Assembly: GCA_900316835.1 (NCBI GenBank)
Contig: ONEL01000001.1
Span: 1 to 64,000, forward strand
Length of the DNA stretch: 64,000 nucleotides
Source of the DNA: an uncultured Prevotellaceae bacterium
GTDB lineage: Bacteria; Bacteroidota; Bacteroidia; Bacteroidales; Muribaculaceae
Reading direction: 5' to 3'
The notes under the pieces were generated by a model, which searched no databases, was not told where the DNA came from, and worked only from the letters and a program-made list of their open reading frames with translations. Position numbers and translations under genes: made by a program. Of this stretch, positions 8,890 through 17,502 are shown piece after piece. Numbering within the stretch: position 1 is the first letter of the stretch; each line of letters opens with the position of its first letter.

Positions 8890-8898
8890 TTTACTTAA
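8890..8898 (+). repeat. Right target-site duplication of the 239-bp element
   Basis: TTTACTTAA, a perfect copy of 8642-8650. A 9-bp duplication is typical of cut-and-paste insertion by several IS families. Confidence 0.75.
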
Positions 8899-8928
8899 TT
8901 TATTCTTAACTCAAATAGAGCAAGGAGC

Positions 8929-10068
8929 ATGAAAAAAAGAAAGATAGGGGAAAAAACATTAAAAGCTTTGTTGCTGAGCATCACTGTGCTTGTGGCTGTG
9001 CTTCTAGTAGCATCGGCATGGGGTGGCATGGTGAACCCTCACAACACCCATGTGTTGCCCTTGCTCACTCTCGCCTTACCTATCATTCTTGTGGCAAATG
9101 TGGTGGTGATGGTAGCGTGGCTTGCGGCTATGCGATGGCGGTATGCCCTTATCAGCTTCGCCGCCATTGTTTTGGCTTGGCTACCGGTGCGCTCGGTGTT
9201 CCCTATCAACCTTTTTGCCGGCGATATACCACAAGGAGCAAGCTCATTTAAGGTGATGACATTCAACACCATGAACTTTGGTCCTTATGACCCGAGCAAT
9301 CACTCACCATCGCTATCAATGAGGTATATCTTAGATCAAGATGCTGACTTTGTGCTCTTGCAAGAAGGCTCGCAGGAGCGGGATTACTTGAAATTGTCAA
9401 ATGTGGTCATGATGCGTGACGAGCTTGTGGCTAAATATCCTTATCACAGCGATGGCTACCATGATGTGATGATTCTCTCTAAATATCCTTACAAGGTGCT
9501 TAGCGATAGCATGTTGAAGCGAACTAATAATTCTCCTCATGCTGTTGCAGGTAGTTATCAAGTGTTTGCCAGAGCTTTTGATATTGAGTTACCCGGTGAT
9601 AAGCAACTCAGGATTATTAATGTGCACCTGCACTCGGTGGGACTCGACCAGAGCGACAAGGACTTGTACATGAAGATAACTGAGAACGAAATGCAAGGAA
9701 CCAAGAGTGAGCTGAAAACTATAAAAAACTCACTTCTCGACAAGCTCATGGCATCTTATCGTAATCGCTCGGCCGAAGCTGTTCAAGTTCGCAATCTTCT
9801 TGATCAGAGTCCCCAAAATGTGATATTGTGTGGCGACTTTAACGACACGCCCGCATCCTACACTTATCGCACTATCATGGGCAATGACATGCGCGACACC
9901 TTTACCGAGTGTGGAAACGGATTTGCCCACACCTATCATGATAACCGGTTCTATTTCAAAATCGATCACATTATGTATCGTGGTAGCCTCGACGCTGTGG
10001 CTTGGAAGCGTGATAAGAGTGGCGATAGCGACCATTATCCGCAGGTTGCGACTTTTGTTTGGAAATAA
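8929..10068 (+). CDS. Endonuclease/exonuclease/phosphatase-family membrane protein
   Basis: 379 aa. Three N-terminal membrane helices (~12-33, ~42-64, ~68-88) are followed by an EEP domain: VMTFNTMNFG (metal-binding Asn), LLQEGS (metal Glu), IINVHLHSVG (catalytic His region), LCGDFNDTPAS (catalytic Asp/Asn) and a terminal SDHYPQVA (His). The domain probably faces the periplasm and cleaves a phosphodiester; nucleic acid or phospholipid cannot be decided. It was probably the third gene of the rhomboid operon before the 239-bp element was inserted. Confidence 0.88.
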   Translation: MKKRKIGEKTLKALLLSITVLVAVLLVASAWGGMVNPHNTHVLPLLTLALPIILVANVVVMVAWLAAMRWRYALISFAAIVLAWLPVRSVFPINLFAGDIPQGASSFKVMTFNTMNFGPYDPSNHSPSLSMRYILDQDADFVLLQEGSQERDYLKLSNVVMMRDELVAKYPYHSDGYHDVMILSKYPYKVLSDSMLKRTNNSPHAVAGSYQVFARAFDIELPGDKQLRIINVHLHSVGLDQSDKDLYMKITENEMQGTKSELKTIKNSLLDKLMASYRNRSAEAVQVRNLLDQSPQNVILCGDFNDTPASYTYRTIMGNDMRDTFTECGNGFAHTYHDNRFYFKIDHIMYRGSLDAVAWKRDKSGDSDHYPQVATFVWK

Positions 10069-10102
10069 TTTATTCTATATGCGTTAATACATTTTTGAAA
10101 TT

Positions 10103-12229
10103 ATGAGAAAGTATTTTGTTTCATTACTGGCCCTAGCTTGCCTGGCAATACCGGCAGTGGGCAAAAATCCTAAAAAAGTGAAAACTGAATCAAGCGGAAA
10201 CCCATTCATGACGGAGTATACTACCAAGTACAAGATTCCGCCATTTGAAAAAATCAAGTATGAACATTACATGCCTGCTCTTGAGGAAGGTATCAAGCAG
10301 CACAACAAGGAGATTGACGATATTGCTAATGCCACTCAGCCAGCAAACTTCGACAACACCGTGCTCGCTCTCGACAACAGTGGCAGGCTGTTCAACAAAG
10401 TGGTTGCAGTGTTTGGCGCTCTGAACGAGAGTGATGCTACCCCCGAAATGCAGGTGATTGCCGAGAAGTTCATCCCATTAATGACTGCTCATGGTGATGA
10501 GATTTACATGAATGACGCACTCTTCGCGCGCATTAAAGATGTACATAACAATGCCCAGAAGCTTGGGCTCGACCCAGTGCAGAAACGACTGGTTGAGAAA
10601 TATTACAAGCGTTTTGTCCGCAAGGGAGCTTTGCTTAATAAAGAGCAAAAGGAAGAACTCAAGAAGATTAACCAGCGTGAGTCGGAACTGGAACTCGCAT
10701 TCGGAAAGAATGTAATGCGAGAAATGAGCGAGAATGTGATTTATGTTACCGACAAGGCTCAACTTTCAGGACTCTCACAAGAGGTCATTGATGGAGCGGC
10801 CGAGCTCGCCAAGAAGCGTGGACACCAGGGATGGGCATTCACAGCATCGGCGGCAACACGACTGGCTGTGCTCAATGATGCCGATAATCGCGACCTGCGT
10901 GAGAAGATGTACAAACTCTACACCACCACAGCTAGTCATGGCGACGAGTGGGACAATAGCAAGAATATCAACGAAATCTTGAAGCTGCGTCAGCGCAAGG
11001 CTCGTTTGCTAGGATTTGAAACCTATGCCGACTATGCCTGCGACCCAGTCATGGCTAAAACTGTCGAAAACGCCGAAGACTTGCTTATGCAAATTTGGAG
11101 ACCTGCCATTAAGAAGGTTGATAAAGAGGTTGCCGACATGCAGCAATATGCTAATGCGCATGGTGCCAATTTCCAGCTCGAACCATGGGATTACTACTAC
11201 TATGCCGGGAAGGTGAAGGCCGAGCGTTACAGCTTCAGCGAGGATGAGATTCGTCCTTATTTTGAGCTGAACAGCGTGGTAAAGAATGGCATTTTCTATG
11301 TCGCAAACAAGCTCTACGGTATCACTTTCACCGAGATGAAAGATGCTCCCAAATATAATCCTGAGGTCACTGTCTATGACGTTAAGGATGCCAATGGTAA
11401 GCATCTGGCTGTTTTCATGACCGACTATTTCCCTCGTGCTACTAAAGCTCAGGGCGCATGGATGAATGAAATGCAGAGTGCCTACAACTATAACGGCGTT
11501 GTGGAGCGTCCCATCGTCTACAATGTGGGCAGCTTTAATCCACCCACCAAAGATACTCCTTCGCTTCTTTCTATCGACCAGGTAGAGACTGTGTTCCATG
11601 AGTTTGGTCACGCGCTTCACGGCATGATGACTCAAGTGGCTTATAGAGGGCTGGCGGGAACTAATGTTGACCGTGACCTGGTGGAAATGCCATCACAAAT
11701 AAATGAGCACTGGATGCTCGTTCCTGAGGTCCTCAAAAACTATGCTAAGCACTACAAGACTGGTGAAGTGTTGCCACAACGATATGTCGACAAGCTCATT
11801 GAATCATCTAAGTTCAATCAAGGCTTTATGACAACCGAGCTCGTGGGTGCGGCTCTGCTCGACATTGAATGGCACAAAATCAACTGGTGTGATAATATCG
11901 ATGTCAAAGCTTTTGAGCGCTCGGTTGCCAAGCGACTGCACATGCCCAAGATCATTGAGTATCGCTATCGCAGTCCCTATTTCAAGCACATCTTCAATGA
12001 TGAGCAATATGCTTGTGGCTACTACACCTACCTGTGGTCGCAAGTGCTTGAGGCCGACGGTTGGGAGCGCTTCCAGCAAGAAGGCGCCATGAATCTCAAC
12101 GTTGCCAACGATTATCGTCGCTACATCCTTGAAGCCGGCGACACCGACGATGCCATGACTCTCTACAAGAAGTTCCGTGGCAAGGAACCCGATGCCAAGG
12201 CCCTCCTGCGCCTGCGTGGCCTCGAGTAA
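10103..12229 (+). CDS. M3-family zinc metallopeptidase (peptidyl-dipeptidase Dcp-like)
   Basis: 708 aa with a signal peptide (MRKYFVSLLALACLAIPAVG), so exported. The mature protein has the M3 fold with the zinc-binding motif HEFGHALHGMM and the downstream Glu in the DLVEMPSQINEHWM segment. Dcp/oligopeptidase A-type enzymes remove dipeptides from, or cleave, short peptides, which fits periplasmic peptide scavenging in an amino-acid-fermenting gut anaerobe. It is about 35 bp downstream of the EEP gene and ends at a bidirectional terminator. Confidence 0.93.
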   Translation: MRKYFVSLLALACLAIPAVGKNPKKVKTESSGNPFMTEYTTKYKIPPFEKIKYEHYMPALEEGIKQHNKEIDDIANATQPANFDNTVLALDNSGRLFNKVVAVFGALNESDATPEMQVIAEKFIPLMTAHGDEIYMNDALFARIKDVHNNAQKLGLDPVQKRLVEKYYKRFVRKGALLNKEQKEELKKINQRESELELAFGKNVMREMSENVIYVTDKAQLSGLSQEVIDGAAELAKKRGHQGWAFTASAATRLAVLNDADNRDLREKMYKLYTTTASHGDEWDNSKNINEILKLRQRKARLLGFETYADYACDPVMAKTVENAEDLLMQIWRPAIKKVDKEVADMQQYANAHGANFQLEPWDYYYYAGKVKAERYSFSEDEIRPYFELNSVVKNGIFYVANKLYGITFTEMKDAPKYNPEVTVYDVKDANGKHLAVFMTDYFPRATKAQGAWMNEMQSAYNYNGVVERPIVYNVGSFNPPTKDTPSLLSIDQVETVFHEFGHALHGMMTQVAYRGLAGTNVDRDLVEMPSQINEHWMLVPEVLKNYAKHYKTGEVLPQRYVDKLIESSKFNQGFMTTELVGAALLDIEWHKINWCDNIDVKAFERSVAKRLHMPKIIEYRYRSPYFKHIFNDEQYACGYYTYLWSQVLEADGWERFQQEGAMNLNVANDYRRYILEAGDTDDAMTLYKKFRGKEPDAKALLRLRGLE

Positions 12230-12247
12230 ATTCCTTTTAATAAAAAT

Positions 12248-12289
12248 AACATGTGGCATACATTTTTTTAGTGATGTGTGCCACATGTT
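12248..12289. terminator. Bidirectional terminator between M3 peptidase and DUF4252 genes
   Basis: AACATGTGGCA / TGCCACATGTT perfect 11-bp stem followed by TTGTT, preceded by A-rich sequence; convergent genes. Confidence 0.7.
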
Positions 12290-12310
12290 TTGTTGTCTAG
12301 TGATTAATAG

Positions 12311-12841
12311 CTACTCGATTGATGTGACAGTGGTTTCTGGCTCATCGTCACGCAGTTCATCTTTTATGTCCTCAACGTCTTCCATGCTGAATTCTCCCAG
12401 CAATTGCAGTACAATGAGCTGGCGGTCATGCTCGTTAACAACAAGGATTGCTTCGCTGAAGGTGTCGCGATTGGCAGGGTAGGAGTAGATAACTATTTTC
12501 TCCTCTTTGTTTGCGCTTGAGCGGAATAGCACTGAGTATTTTCTGGTATCATCTAGGTCCTTAAGAATCTTTTGCGCTTTTTTTACCACTTTTTTCTTGC
12601 TCGCCATGATAAACTGCATGCTAGTCACTTTCTTGAGCATTCCGGTGGGAATTGGGGTAGCCTTGAGGATATCCATGCCACCCATGTTCACCATACCCTT
12701 AATCATAAATGCTGGCATGTAGTAAGAATACACATCGTCAAGCTCGGCAACCTTATCAATAGGACTTGATTGGGCATGAACTCCAAGGTTCACCACAGCA
12801 AGGATGCTAACGAGAAATATTAATTTCAGTCGGTTCATCAT
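12311..12841 (-). CDS. DUF4252-type secreted protein
   Basis: 176 aa with a signal peptide ending near GVHAQ. The body has the pattern of Bacteroidetes DUF4252 proteins: a short helix pair, then a domain with LYSVLFRSSANKEEK-like strands (here KYSVLFRSSANKEEK) and a LIVLQLLGEFSMEDVEDI ending. These are small envelope proteins of unknown function, often encoded near ECF sigma factors; none is seen here. ATG 12838 is an equally possible start. Confidence 0.75.
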   Translation of the reverse strand: MMNRLKLIFLVSILAVVNLGVHAQSSPIDKVAELDDVYSYYMPAFMIKGMVNMGGMDILKATPIPTGMLKKVTSMQFIMASKKKVVKKAQKILKDLDDTRKYSVLFRSSANKEEKIVIYSYPANRDTFSEAILVVNEHDRQLIVLQLLGEFSMEDVEDIKDELRDDEPETTVTSIE

Positions 12842-13060
12842 TTTTTATTCTGTATTTTGAGTTAATAAAAGCGTTTTTCATCGCAAAAGTAGTGGATTTT
12901 TTGACAAAAAAGGTGTTTAAAGACCTTATTATTTCGCAATTAACAATTTTTTTTATACTTTAGCGCACTAAATAATGCGATTAAGCGAGTCAAAGCTGAG
13001 CTTGCACAAAAACTTTGCGAGCGTGAGCATTATATTTTGAACTAAGTGAATATCATTTAT

Positions 13061-13903
13061 ATGAACCGATTTTTAGTATTTCCTCTCATTTTGGCTTTGG
13101 CATTCTGTGTGCTAGGAGGATGCTCTGATGCTGGCAAGCAAGAGAGTAAGGTTGACTTTGCTACCGACTCGGTCGTGCAACTGGGGGCGTTTAAGAAAAG
13201 TAATGGCGAGATGTGCCAAATGAAGGTGAATGTTGTGGTTGCCTATCCCGTTGCCTACAAGGACTCTATGGCAGTGCGAGAACTACAGCAAGTATTCAAT
13301 CGAGAGGTTCTGCACGCTCCTAAAGGCATCTCTCAAGTGAAGGATGCTATAAAATTCTATGCGCAGTCTCTTGTTAACAATAACACCCCATCGCAGGCGG
13401 GCGCTACACGGGCCAGCAACGACACCATTACTGGTGAAATCGACGAGATAGATATTGACCACTTTGAGTTGAGCGTGATTATTAGTGTGGTATATAACGC
13501 CCACAATATTATCTCTTTTTGCAAAGAGGAGACTATCAAAAAAAATAATTACACTACATCGGTAACTCACCACTATGTGAGTCTGGATCTCGACTCATTG
13601 AAGCGCATAACACTTAGCGACTTGTTCCGCGACGATTGCATCGACCAGGTGACTAATAGCCTGAAAAAACAACTAATGAGCGACAAGGGAGCCGGAAATG
13701 AGGACGAGCTCAACGACTTCGGGTATTTCAATTTGCCGAACCTCACAGTTTCAGGTAATTTCTTCTTCACGCCCGATGGCATTACCTGGAGCTTTGACCC
13801 TGGCGTGATTGCTGTGGCATCGGTAGGGGAACCTACTATCAATATCGACTACGACGACCTCATGCAATTCAAGGGCGACAACTCTCTTCTCGACCGTTTT
13901 TGA
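13061..13903 (+). CDS. DUF3298 / RsiV-like lipoprotein
   Basis: I choose ATG 13061 over an in-frame GTG at 13046, giving 280 aa that begin with a signal peptide and lipobox (LGGCSD), so a lipoprotein. It shows the DUF3298 layout: a SVVYNAHNIISFC strand, HHYVSLDLDSLKRITLSDLF, and the C-terminal FFFTPDGITWSFDPGVIA...INIDYDDLMQF block. Relatives include RsiV, an anti-sigma factor, but this protein lacks an anti-sigma segment. The rsmG gene follows 8 bp later. Confidence 0.75.
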   Translation: MNRFLVFPLILALAFCVLGGCSDAGKQESKVDFATDSVVQLGAFKKSNGEMCQMKVNVVVAYPVAYKDSMAVRELQQVFNREVLHAPKGISQVKDAIKFYAQSLVNNNTPSQAGATRASNDTITGEIDEIDIDHFELSVIISVVYNAHNIISFCKEETIKKNNYTTSVTHHYVSLDLDSLKRITLSDLFRDDCIDQVTNSLKKQLMSDKGAGNEDELNDFGYFNLPNLTVSGNFFFTPDGITWSFDPGVIAVASVGEPTINIDYDDLMQFKGDNSLLDRF

Positions 13904-13911
13904 GCAACTAA

Positions 13912-14544
13912 ATGTGTGAAATGAACTTTATACAAAACTATTTTCCTGATCTTTCACCCCAACAGTCGCATCAGTTCAATGTGATGATGCAACTCTATCC
14001 GCAGTGGAACGAGAAAATTAATGTCATCTCTCGCAAGGACATCGACAATCTTGAGCTAAATCACATCCTGCACTCAATGGCAGTGGCACGCTTCATCGAC
14101 TTTAAACCGGGCACTACTGTTATGGATTTGGGAACAGGTGGTGGCTTTCCCGGATTGCCGCTGGCTGTACTTTTCCCTGAGGTGAAATTCCTCCTTGTCG
14201 ACCGCATTGCCAAGAAACTCAAGGTTGCGCAAGATATTGCACGGCAAGCGGGAGTAAATAATGTTAGCTTCCGGCATGGTGATGTGCTTGAAGTGAAAGG
14301 TAAGTTCGACTTTGTGGTGAGCAGGGCTGTCATGCCGTTGCCTGGCATGGTCAAGCTGGTGCGACGCTTCATCTCACACGACAGCATCAACGCCATTCCC
14401 AATGGGCTGCTTTGCCTCAAGGGTGGCGAGCTCGAAGACGAGCTGAAACCTTTCAAGAACGATGTCCTCGTTGAGGATATTAGTAATTATTTCAATGAAG
14501 ACTTCTTCAAAACCAAGAAGATAGTTTATTTGCCAATCTATTAA
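13912..14544 (+). CDS. rsmG: 16S rRNA (guanine527-N7)-methyltransferase
   Basis: 210 aa, normal size. It has the SAM-binding motif VMDLGTGGGFPGLPLAV and the RsmG-typical N-terminal segment with QLYPQWNEKINVISRKD and NHILHSMA. The enzyme makes m7G527 in the 530 loop of 16S rRNA; loss gives low-level streptomycin resistance in model species. ATG 13921 is an alternative start. It is 8 bp after the lipoprotein gene and 4 bp before the MBL-fold gene, so co-transcribed. Confidence 0.95.
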   Translation: MCEMNFIQNYFPDLSPQQSHQFNVMMQLYPQWNEKINVISRKDIDNLELNHILHSMAVARFIDFKPGTTVMDLGTGGGFPGLPLAVLFPEVKFLLVDRIAKKLKVAQDIARQAGVNNVSFRHGDVLEVKGKFDFVVSRAVMPLPGMVKLVRRFISHDSINAIPNGLLCLKGGELEDELKPFKNDVLVEDISNYFNEDFFKTKKIVYLPIY

Positions 14545-14548
14545 AATT

Positions 14549-15187
14549 ATGAAAATATCACGTTTCACTATGAACCCCTTCGGCATGAACTGTTACATCC
14601 TGTGGACAGCACCAGGGGGGAAATGTATTATAATCGACCCGGGCATGATGATGCAGAGCGAGAAAGACATGATAACGGGATTTATCGATGGCAATAACCT
14701 CACTCTCGAGCACATACTGCTCACTCACTGCCACGTCGACCATGCTTGTGCGGCACGTTGGCTTGCAACTAAGTATGGCGTCCCCGTCGAGGCGGGTGCC
14801 AATGAAGAAGTCATCGCACAGCAACTGCCGGCACAAGCGGCTCGTTTTGGACTGAAAATTGACTCAACACCACTCGTTATCGACCGGCACTTGGCTCAAG
14901 ATGATGTAATCAACTTTGCCGACGAGACTATTCATGTGCTCGAAACACCAGGGCATTCTCCAGGGTCCTTATCCTTCTATTGCCCTGAGAGCTCACTGGT
15001 CATCACTGGCGATGCGGTGTTCCAGAGCAGTATTGGGCGCACTGACTTGCTGGGAGGCTCCTACACGCAGTTAATTAACAGCATCAAAGAGCAAATTCTC
15101 TCACTTCCACCCGACACCGTCATCGCGCCAGGCCATGGCGACACTACCACTGTAGCCGACGAGAAAGTCTACAATCCCTACCTGTAA
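14549..15187 (+). CDS. MBL-fold metallo-hydrolase (glyoxalase II-like)
   Basis: 212 aa. The metallo-beta-lactamase metal motif THCHVDHA (HxHxDH) is followed by GHSPGSLSFY, the TGDAVF Asp region and APGHGDTT His, a full set of binuclear-site ligands. The size matches the short hydroxyacylglutathione hydrolase-like or YcbL group; the true substrate is unknown. It follows rsmG in the same operon. Confidence 0.9.
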   Translation: MKISRFTMNPFGMNCYILWTAPGGKCIIIDPGMMMQSEKDMITGFIDGNNLTLEHILLTHCHVDHACAARWLATKYGVPVEAGANEEVIAQQLPAQAARFGLKIDSTPLVIDRHLAQDDVINFADETIHVLETPGHSPGSLSFYCPESSLVITGDAVFQSSIGRTDLLGGSYTQLINSIKEQILSLPPDTVIAPGHGDTTTVADEKVYNPYL

Positions 15188-15234
15188 AAATTACCGCTTA
15201 CAAATTGTAATTAGCACCCCCGAAATGTGACTTT

Positions 15235-15280
15235 AATAACACTCATTTTAGCGCCTTTCTCTCTTTAAAATGGTGTTATT
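15235..15280 (+). terminator. Hairpin after the MBL-fold gene, probable terminator
   Basis: AATAACAC-T-CATTTTA pairs with TAAAATGGTGTTATT (15-bp stem, one bulge), then GACAATTTTT. It lies 48 bp after the stop codon. Confidence 0.5.
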
Positions 15281-15375
15281 GACAATTTTTAAGCATTTAT
15301 TAGAAAAAATACCCTGTAACTTTTTTTGATATCCAAATATTATTGTATTTTTGCAAATAAAACTTGGACTATGTG

Positions 15376-15702
15376 ATGAGGAGACTGTTGCTTATATTCA
15401 CTATGATGCTGGCGATGGCAACTTCGGTCATCGCAAGCGCTAAAGTGCAATGGCGAGAAACCTCAGGCGAGGTGCAAGGAAAGAGCCTTACTGACCCTAA
15501 GCTCACCGAGGGCGTGGAAATATTCCAGCGCAACGGGACAATCATCATTCGCACACAGCGCACCGTGCACGTCAAGGTGTTTACAATATTAGGGCAACTG
15601 GTGTCGCAGGCTAATCTCTCGCCGGGAACCGCCGAGCTCAAGCTCTCACGAGGCATCTACATGGTTAAAGTGGGCAACATCACTCAAAAGGTGGCTCTAT
15701 AG
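15376..15702 (+). CDS. Small secreted protein with T9SS-like C-terminal domain
   Basis: I start at ATG 15376 (108 aa) rather than the upstream TTG. The signal peptide ends near IASAK. The last ~75 residues resemble a type A T9SS sorting domain (VKVFTILGQLV then LSRGIYMVKVG and a short basic/hydrophobic end), leaving almost no cargo. Such stand-alone sorting-domain-like proteins are common in Bacteroidales; the function is unknown. A TATTTTTGC box lies ~20 bp upstream. Confidence 0.65.
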   Translation: MRRLLLIFTMMLAMATSVIASAKVQWRETSGEVQGKSLTDPKLTEGVEIFQRNGTIIIRTQRTVHVKVFTILGQLVSQANLSPGTAELKLSRGIYMVKVGNITQKVAL

Positions 15703-15787
15703 ATAGTCACTACCAAGCTAAAAATGACAATTTTACTAAATAAAACTACAGCTTATAAACAATAAACTTTTTAATACACATTTATCT

Positions 15788-16816
15788 ATGACTAACTTAG
15801 AAAACATTAATTGGAGTAGTCTGCCTTTTGGTTACATGAAGGCCGACTATAACGTGCGTTGCACCTACAAGGATGGAAAATGGGGCGAGATTGAAGTGAG
15901 CGAGTCGGAGTATATCAATATCCACATCGCTGCTACTTGCCTGCACTATGGACAAGAAATTTTTGAAGGACTAAAGGCTTTTCGTGGAAAAGACGGCAAA
16001 ATTCGCATCTTCCGACCCGAGGCCAACGCACAGCGTCTTATCAATAGCGCCAACGGTATCAAGATGGCGCCAATGCCTCAGGAATTGTTTGTTGAGATGG
16101 TAAAGAAGGTCGTTAAGCTCAACGAGCGCTTCATCCCACCTTACGAGAGTGGTAGCTCACTCTACATTCGCCCCGTCGAGATTGGTACCTCGGCTCAAGT
16201 AGGTGTTAAGCCTGCTCAAGAATACACCGTGATCATGTTTGTTACTCCAGTTGGACCTTACTTCCCCGATGGTTTCAAGCCCACCAAGGTGGCTATCTAT
16301 CGCGAGTATGACCGTGCGGCACCTCTTGGCACCGGTAAGTGGAAAGTGGGCGGTAACTACGCCTGCGGTATGCGTGCCACCGAGCGTGCCCACGAGAATG
16401 GCTTCTCGGCTGTGCTATTCCTCGACCCAAAAGAGAAACTTTATCTTGATGAGTGCGGACCTGCCAACTTCTTCGCAATCAAGGGCAACACCTATATCAC
16501 ACCCAAGAGCGAATCAATCCTCCCATCTATCACTAACATGAGCCTGCAGCAAATTGCTAAAGACATGGGTCTCAACGTTGAGCGCCGCCCAATTCCCGTT
16601 GAGGAACTAGCCGAGGTTGACGAGGCTGCCGAGTGTGGTACCGCTGCCGTTTGCACACCATTGAGCCACATCTACGACTTCGACAACGACAAGGACTACC
16701 TCATCTCTAAAGATGGACAAGCTGGACCTGTTGTTACCGAGCTCTACAAGCGCTTGCAAGGCATCCAAAAGGGAGACTTGCCCGACACTCATAACTGGGT
16801 GACAGTTCTCGACTAA
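15788..16816 (+). CDS. ilvE: Branched-chain amino acid aminotransferase
   Basis: 342 aa, PLP fold type IV. It interconverts Leu/Ile/Val and their 2-oxo acids with 2-oxoglutarate. Seen: YGQEIFEGLKAFRG, the PVGPYFPDG loop, the KWKVGGNYA segment with the Schiff-base Lys, LDECGPANFF, and the EVDEAAECGTAAV phosphate-binding region. The length and motifs fit the bacterial/eukaryotic BCAT group of about 340-360 aa. It ends at a strong intrinsic terminator. Confidence 0.96.
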   Translation: MTNLENINWSSLPFGYMKADYNVRCTYKDGKWGEIEVSESEYINIHIAATCLHYGQEIFEGLKAFRGKDGKIRIFRPEANAQRLINSANGIKMAPMPQELFVEMVKKVVKLNERFIPPYESGSSLYIRPVEIGTSAQVGVKPAQEYTVIMFVTPVGPYFPDGFKPTKVAIYREYDRAAPLGTGKWKVGGNYACGMRATERAHENGFSAVLFLDPKEKLYLDECGPANFFAIKGNTYITPKSESILPSITNMSLQQIAKDMGLNVERRPIPVEELAEVDEAAECGTAAVCTPLSHIYDFDNDKDYLISKDGQAGPVVTELYKRLQGIQKGDLPDTHNWVTVLD

Positions 16817-16836
16817 CAACAAGTTCTAAATATGTA

Positions 16837-16871
16837 TTGGTGCGGAGCATGCTTCGCACCAATGTTTTTTT
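16837..16871 (+). terminator. Intrinsic terminator after ilvE
   Basis: TTGGTGCGGAGC / GCTTCGCACCAA stem (16837-16862) with an AT loop, then TGTTTTTTT. An in-frame TTG for the next gene falls inside this hairpin, so that start is rejected. Confidence 0.85.
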
Positions 16872-16887
16872 CAGTTTAAATAAAGAA

Positions 16888-17445
16888 ATGATCAACACAA
16901 TAGGGATAATAGAACGATTCTACGAGAAAAACACACCCCTCTACAATCTACTCATCAAGCACAGCACGCAGGTAGCAAAGCTCGCTCAACGGCTTGCCCT
17001 GAGACTACTTGAAGAAAAACATCAGCCAGTAGATGTGGAATTTGTGAGCGAGGCGGCAATGCTTCACGACATAGGCATCATCGCGACCGATGCACCTGGC
17101 ATTTATTGCAATGGAACCGAGCCCTACATCCGCCACGGCATCATAGGGCGAGCTATGCTCGATGAGATGGGACTATACCGACATGCGCTGGTGTGCGAGC
17201 GACACACTGGAGCTGGGCTCTCTATTACCGATATCGAGAAGCAAAACCTGCCACTCCCTCATCGCGACCTGCTGCCACTAAGCCTGGAAGAAAAAATCGT
17301 GTGCTATGCCGACAAGTTCTTTAGCAAATCACACCCCGACGACCAGGCACGTACCTTGAGTGTCGCGCGTAGTAAACTACTTAAATTTGGTGACGACACT
17401 ATTGCTCGCTTCGACATGATGGCTACACTCTTTGGAGAACCTTAA
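16888..17445 (+). CDS. HD-domain phosphohydrolase-like protein
   Basis: 185 aa from ATG 16888, chosen because the longer frame starts inside the ilvE terminator; an AAAGAA Shine-Dalgarno-like run precedes it. The HD pair is in EAAMLHDIGII, a first metal His is in the LLIKHSTQVAKLAQRLA helix, and further His are in RHGIIGR and CERHTG. It resembles the small TIGR00295/HDIG group of predicted phosphohydrolases; the substrate is unknown. Cytosolic. Confidence 0.85.
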   Translation: MINTIGIIERFYEKNTPLYNLLIKHSTQVAKLAQRLALRLLEEKHQPVDVEFVSEAAMLHDIGIIATDAPGIYCNGTEPYIRHGIIGRAMLDEMGLYRHALVCERHTGAGLSITDIEKQNLPLPHRDLLPLSLEEKIVCYADKFFSKSHPDDQARTLSVARSKLLKFGDDTIARFDMMATLFGEP

Positions 17446-17456
17446 CGCAAGTTTCC

Positions 17457-17493
17457 ATGTGATTTTCGCTCACACACACAAGCGCATCACATG
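17457..17493 (+). repeat. Inverted repeat before the frameshifted TPR gene
   Basis: CATGTGAT (17457-17464) and ATCACATG (17486-17493), with an inner GCT/AGC pair around a CA repeat. It may end the HD gene transcript or be an operator. It covers the first possible ATG (17491) of the next gene, which favours ATG 17503. Confidence 0.4.
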
Positions 17494-17502
17494 CAAGTAA
17501 CT

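Noticed and set aside
8669..8932. 87-codon open frame across the 239-bp element (and a 63-codon one at 49933-50124)
   Set aside because: The frames follow the repeat element, their ends differ, and the differences between copies are mostly non-synonymous. Better explained as a by-product of the structured repeat.
13046..13060. GTG start upstream of the DUF3298-type lipoprotein
   Set aside because: ATG 13061 gives the clean lipoprotein signal; the GTG adds only five residues before it.
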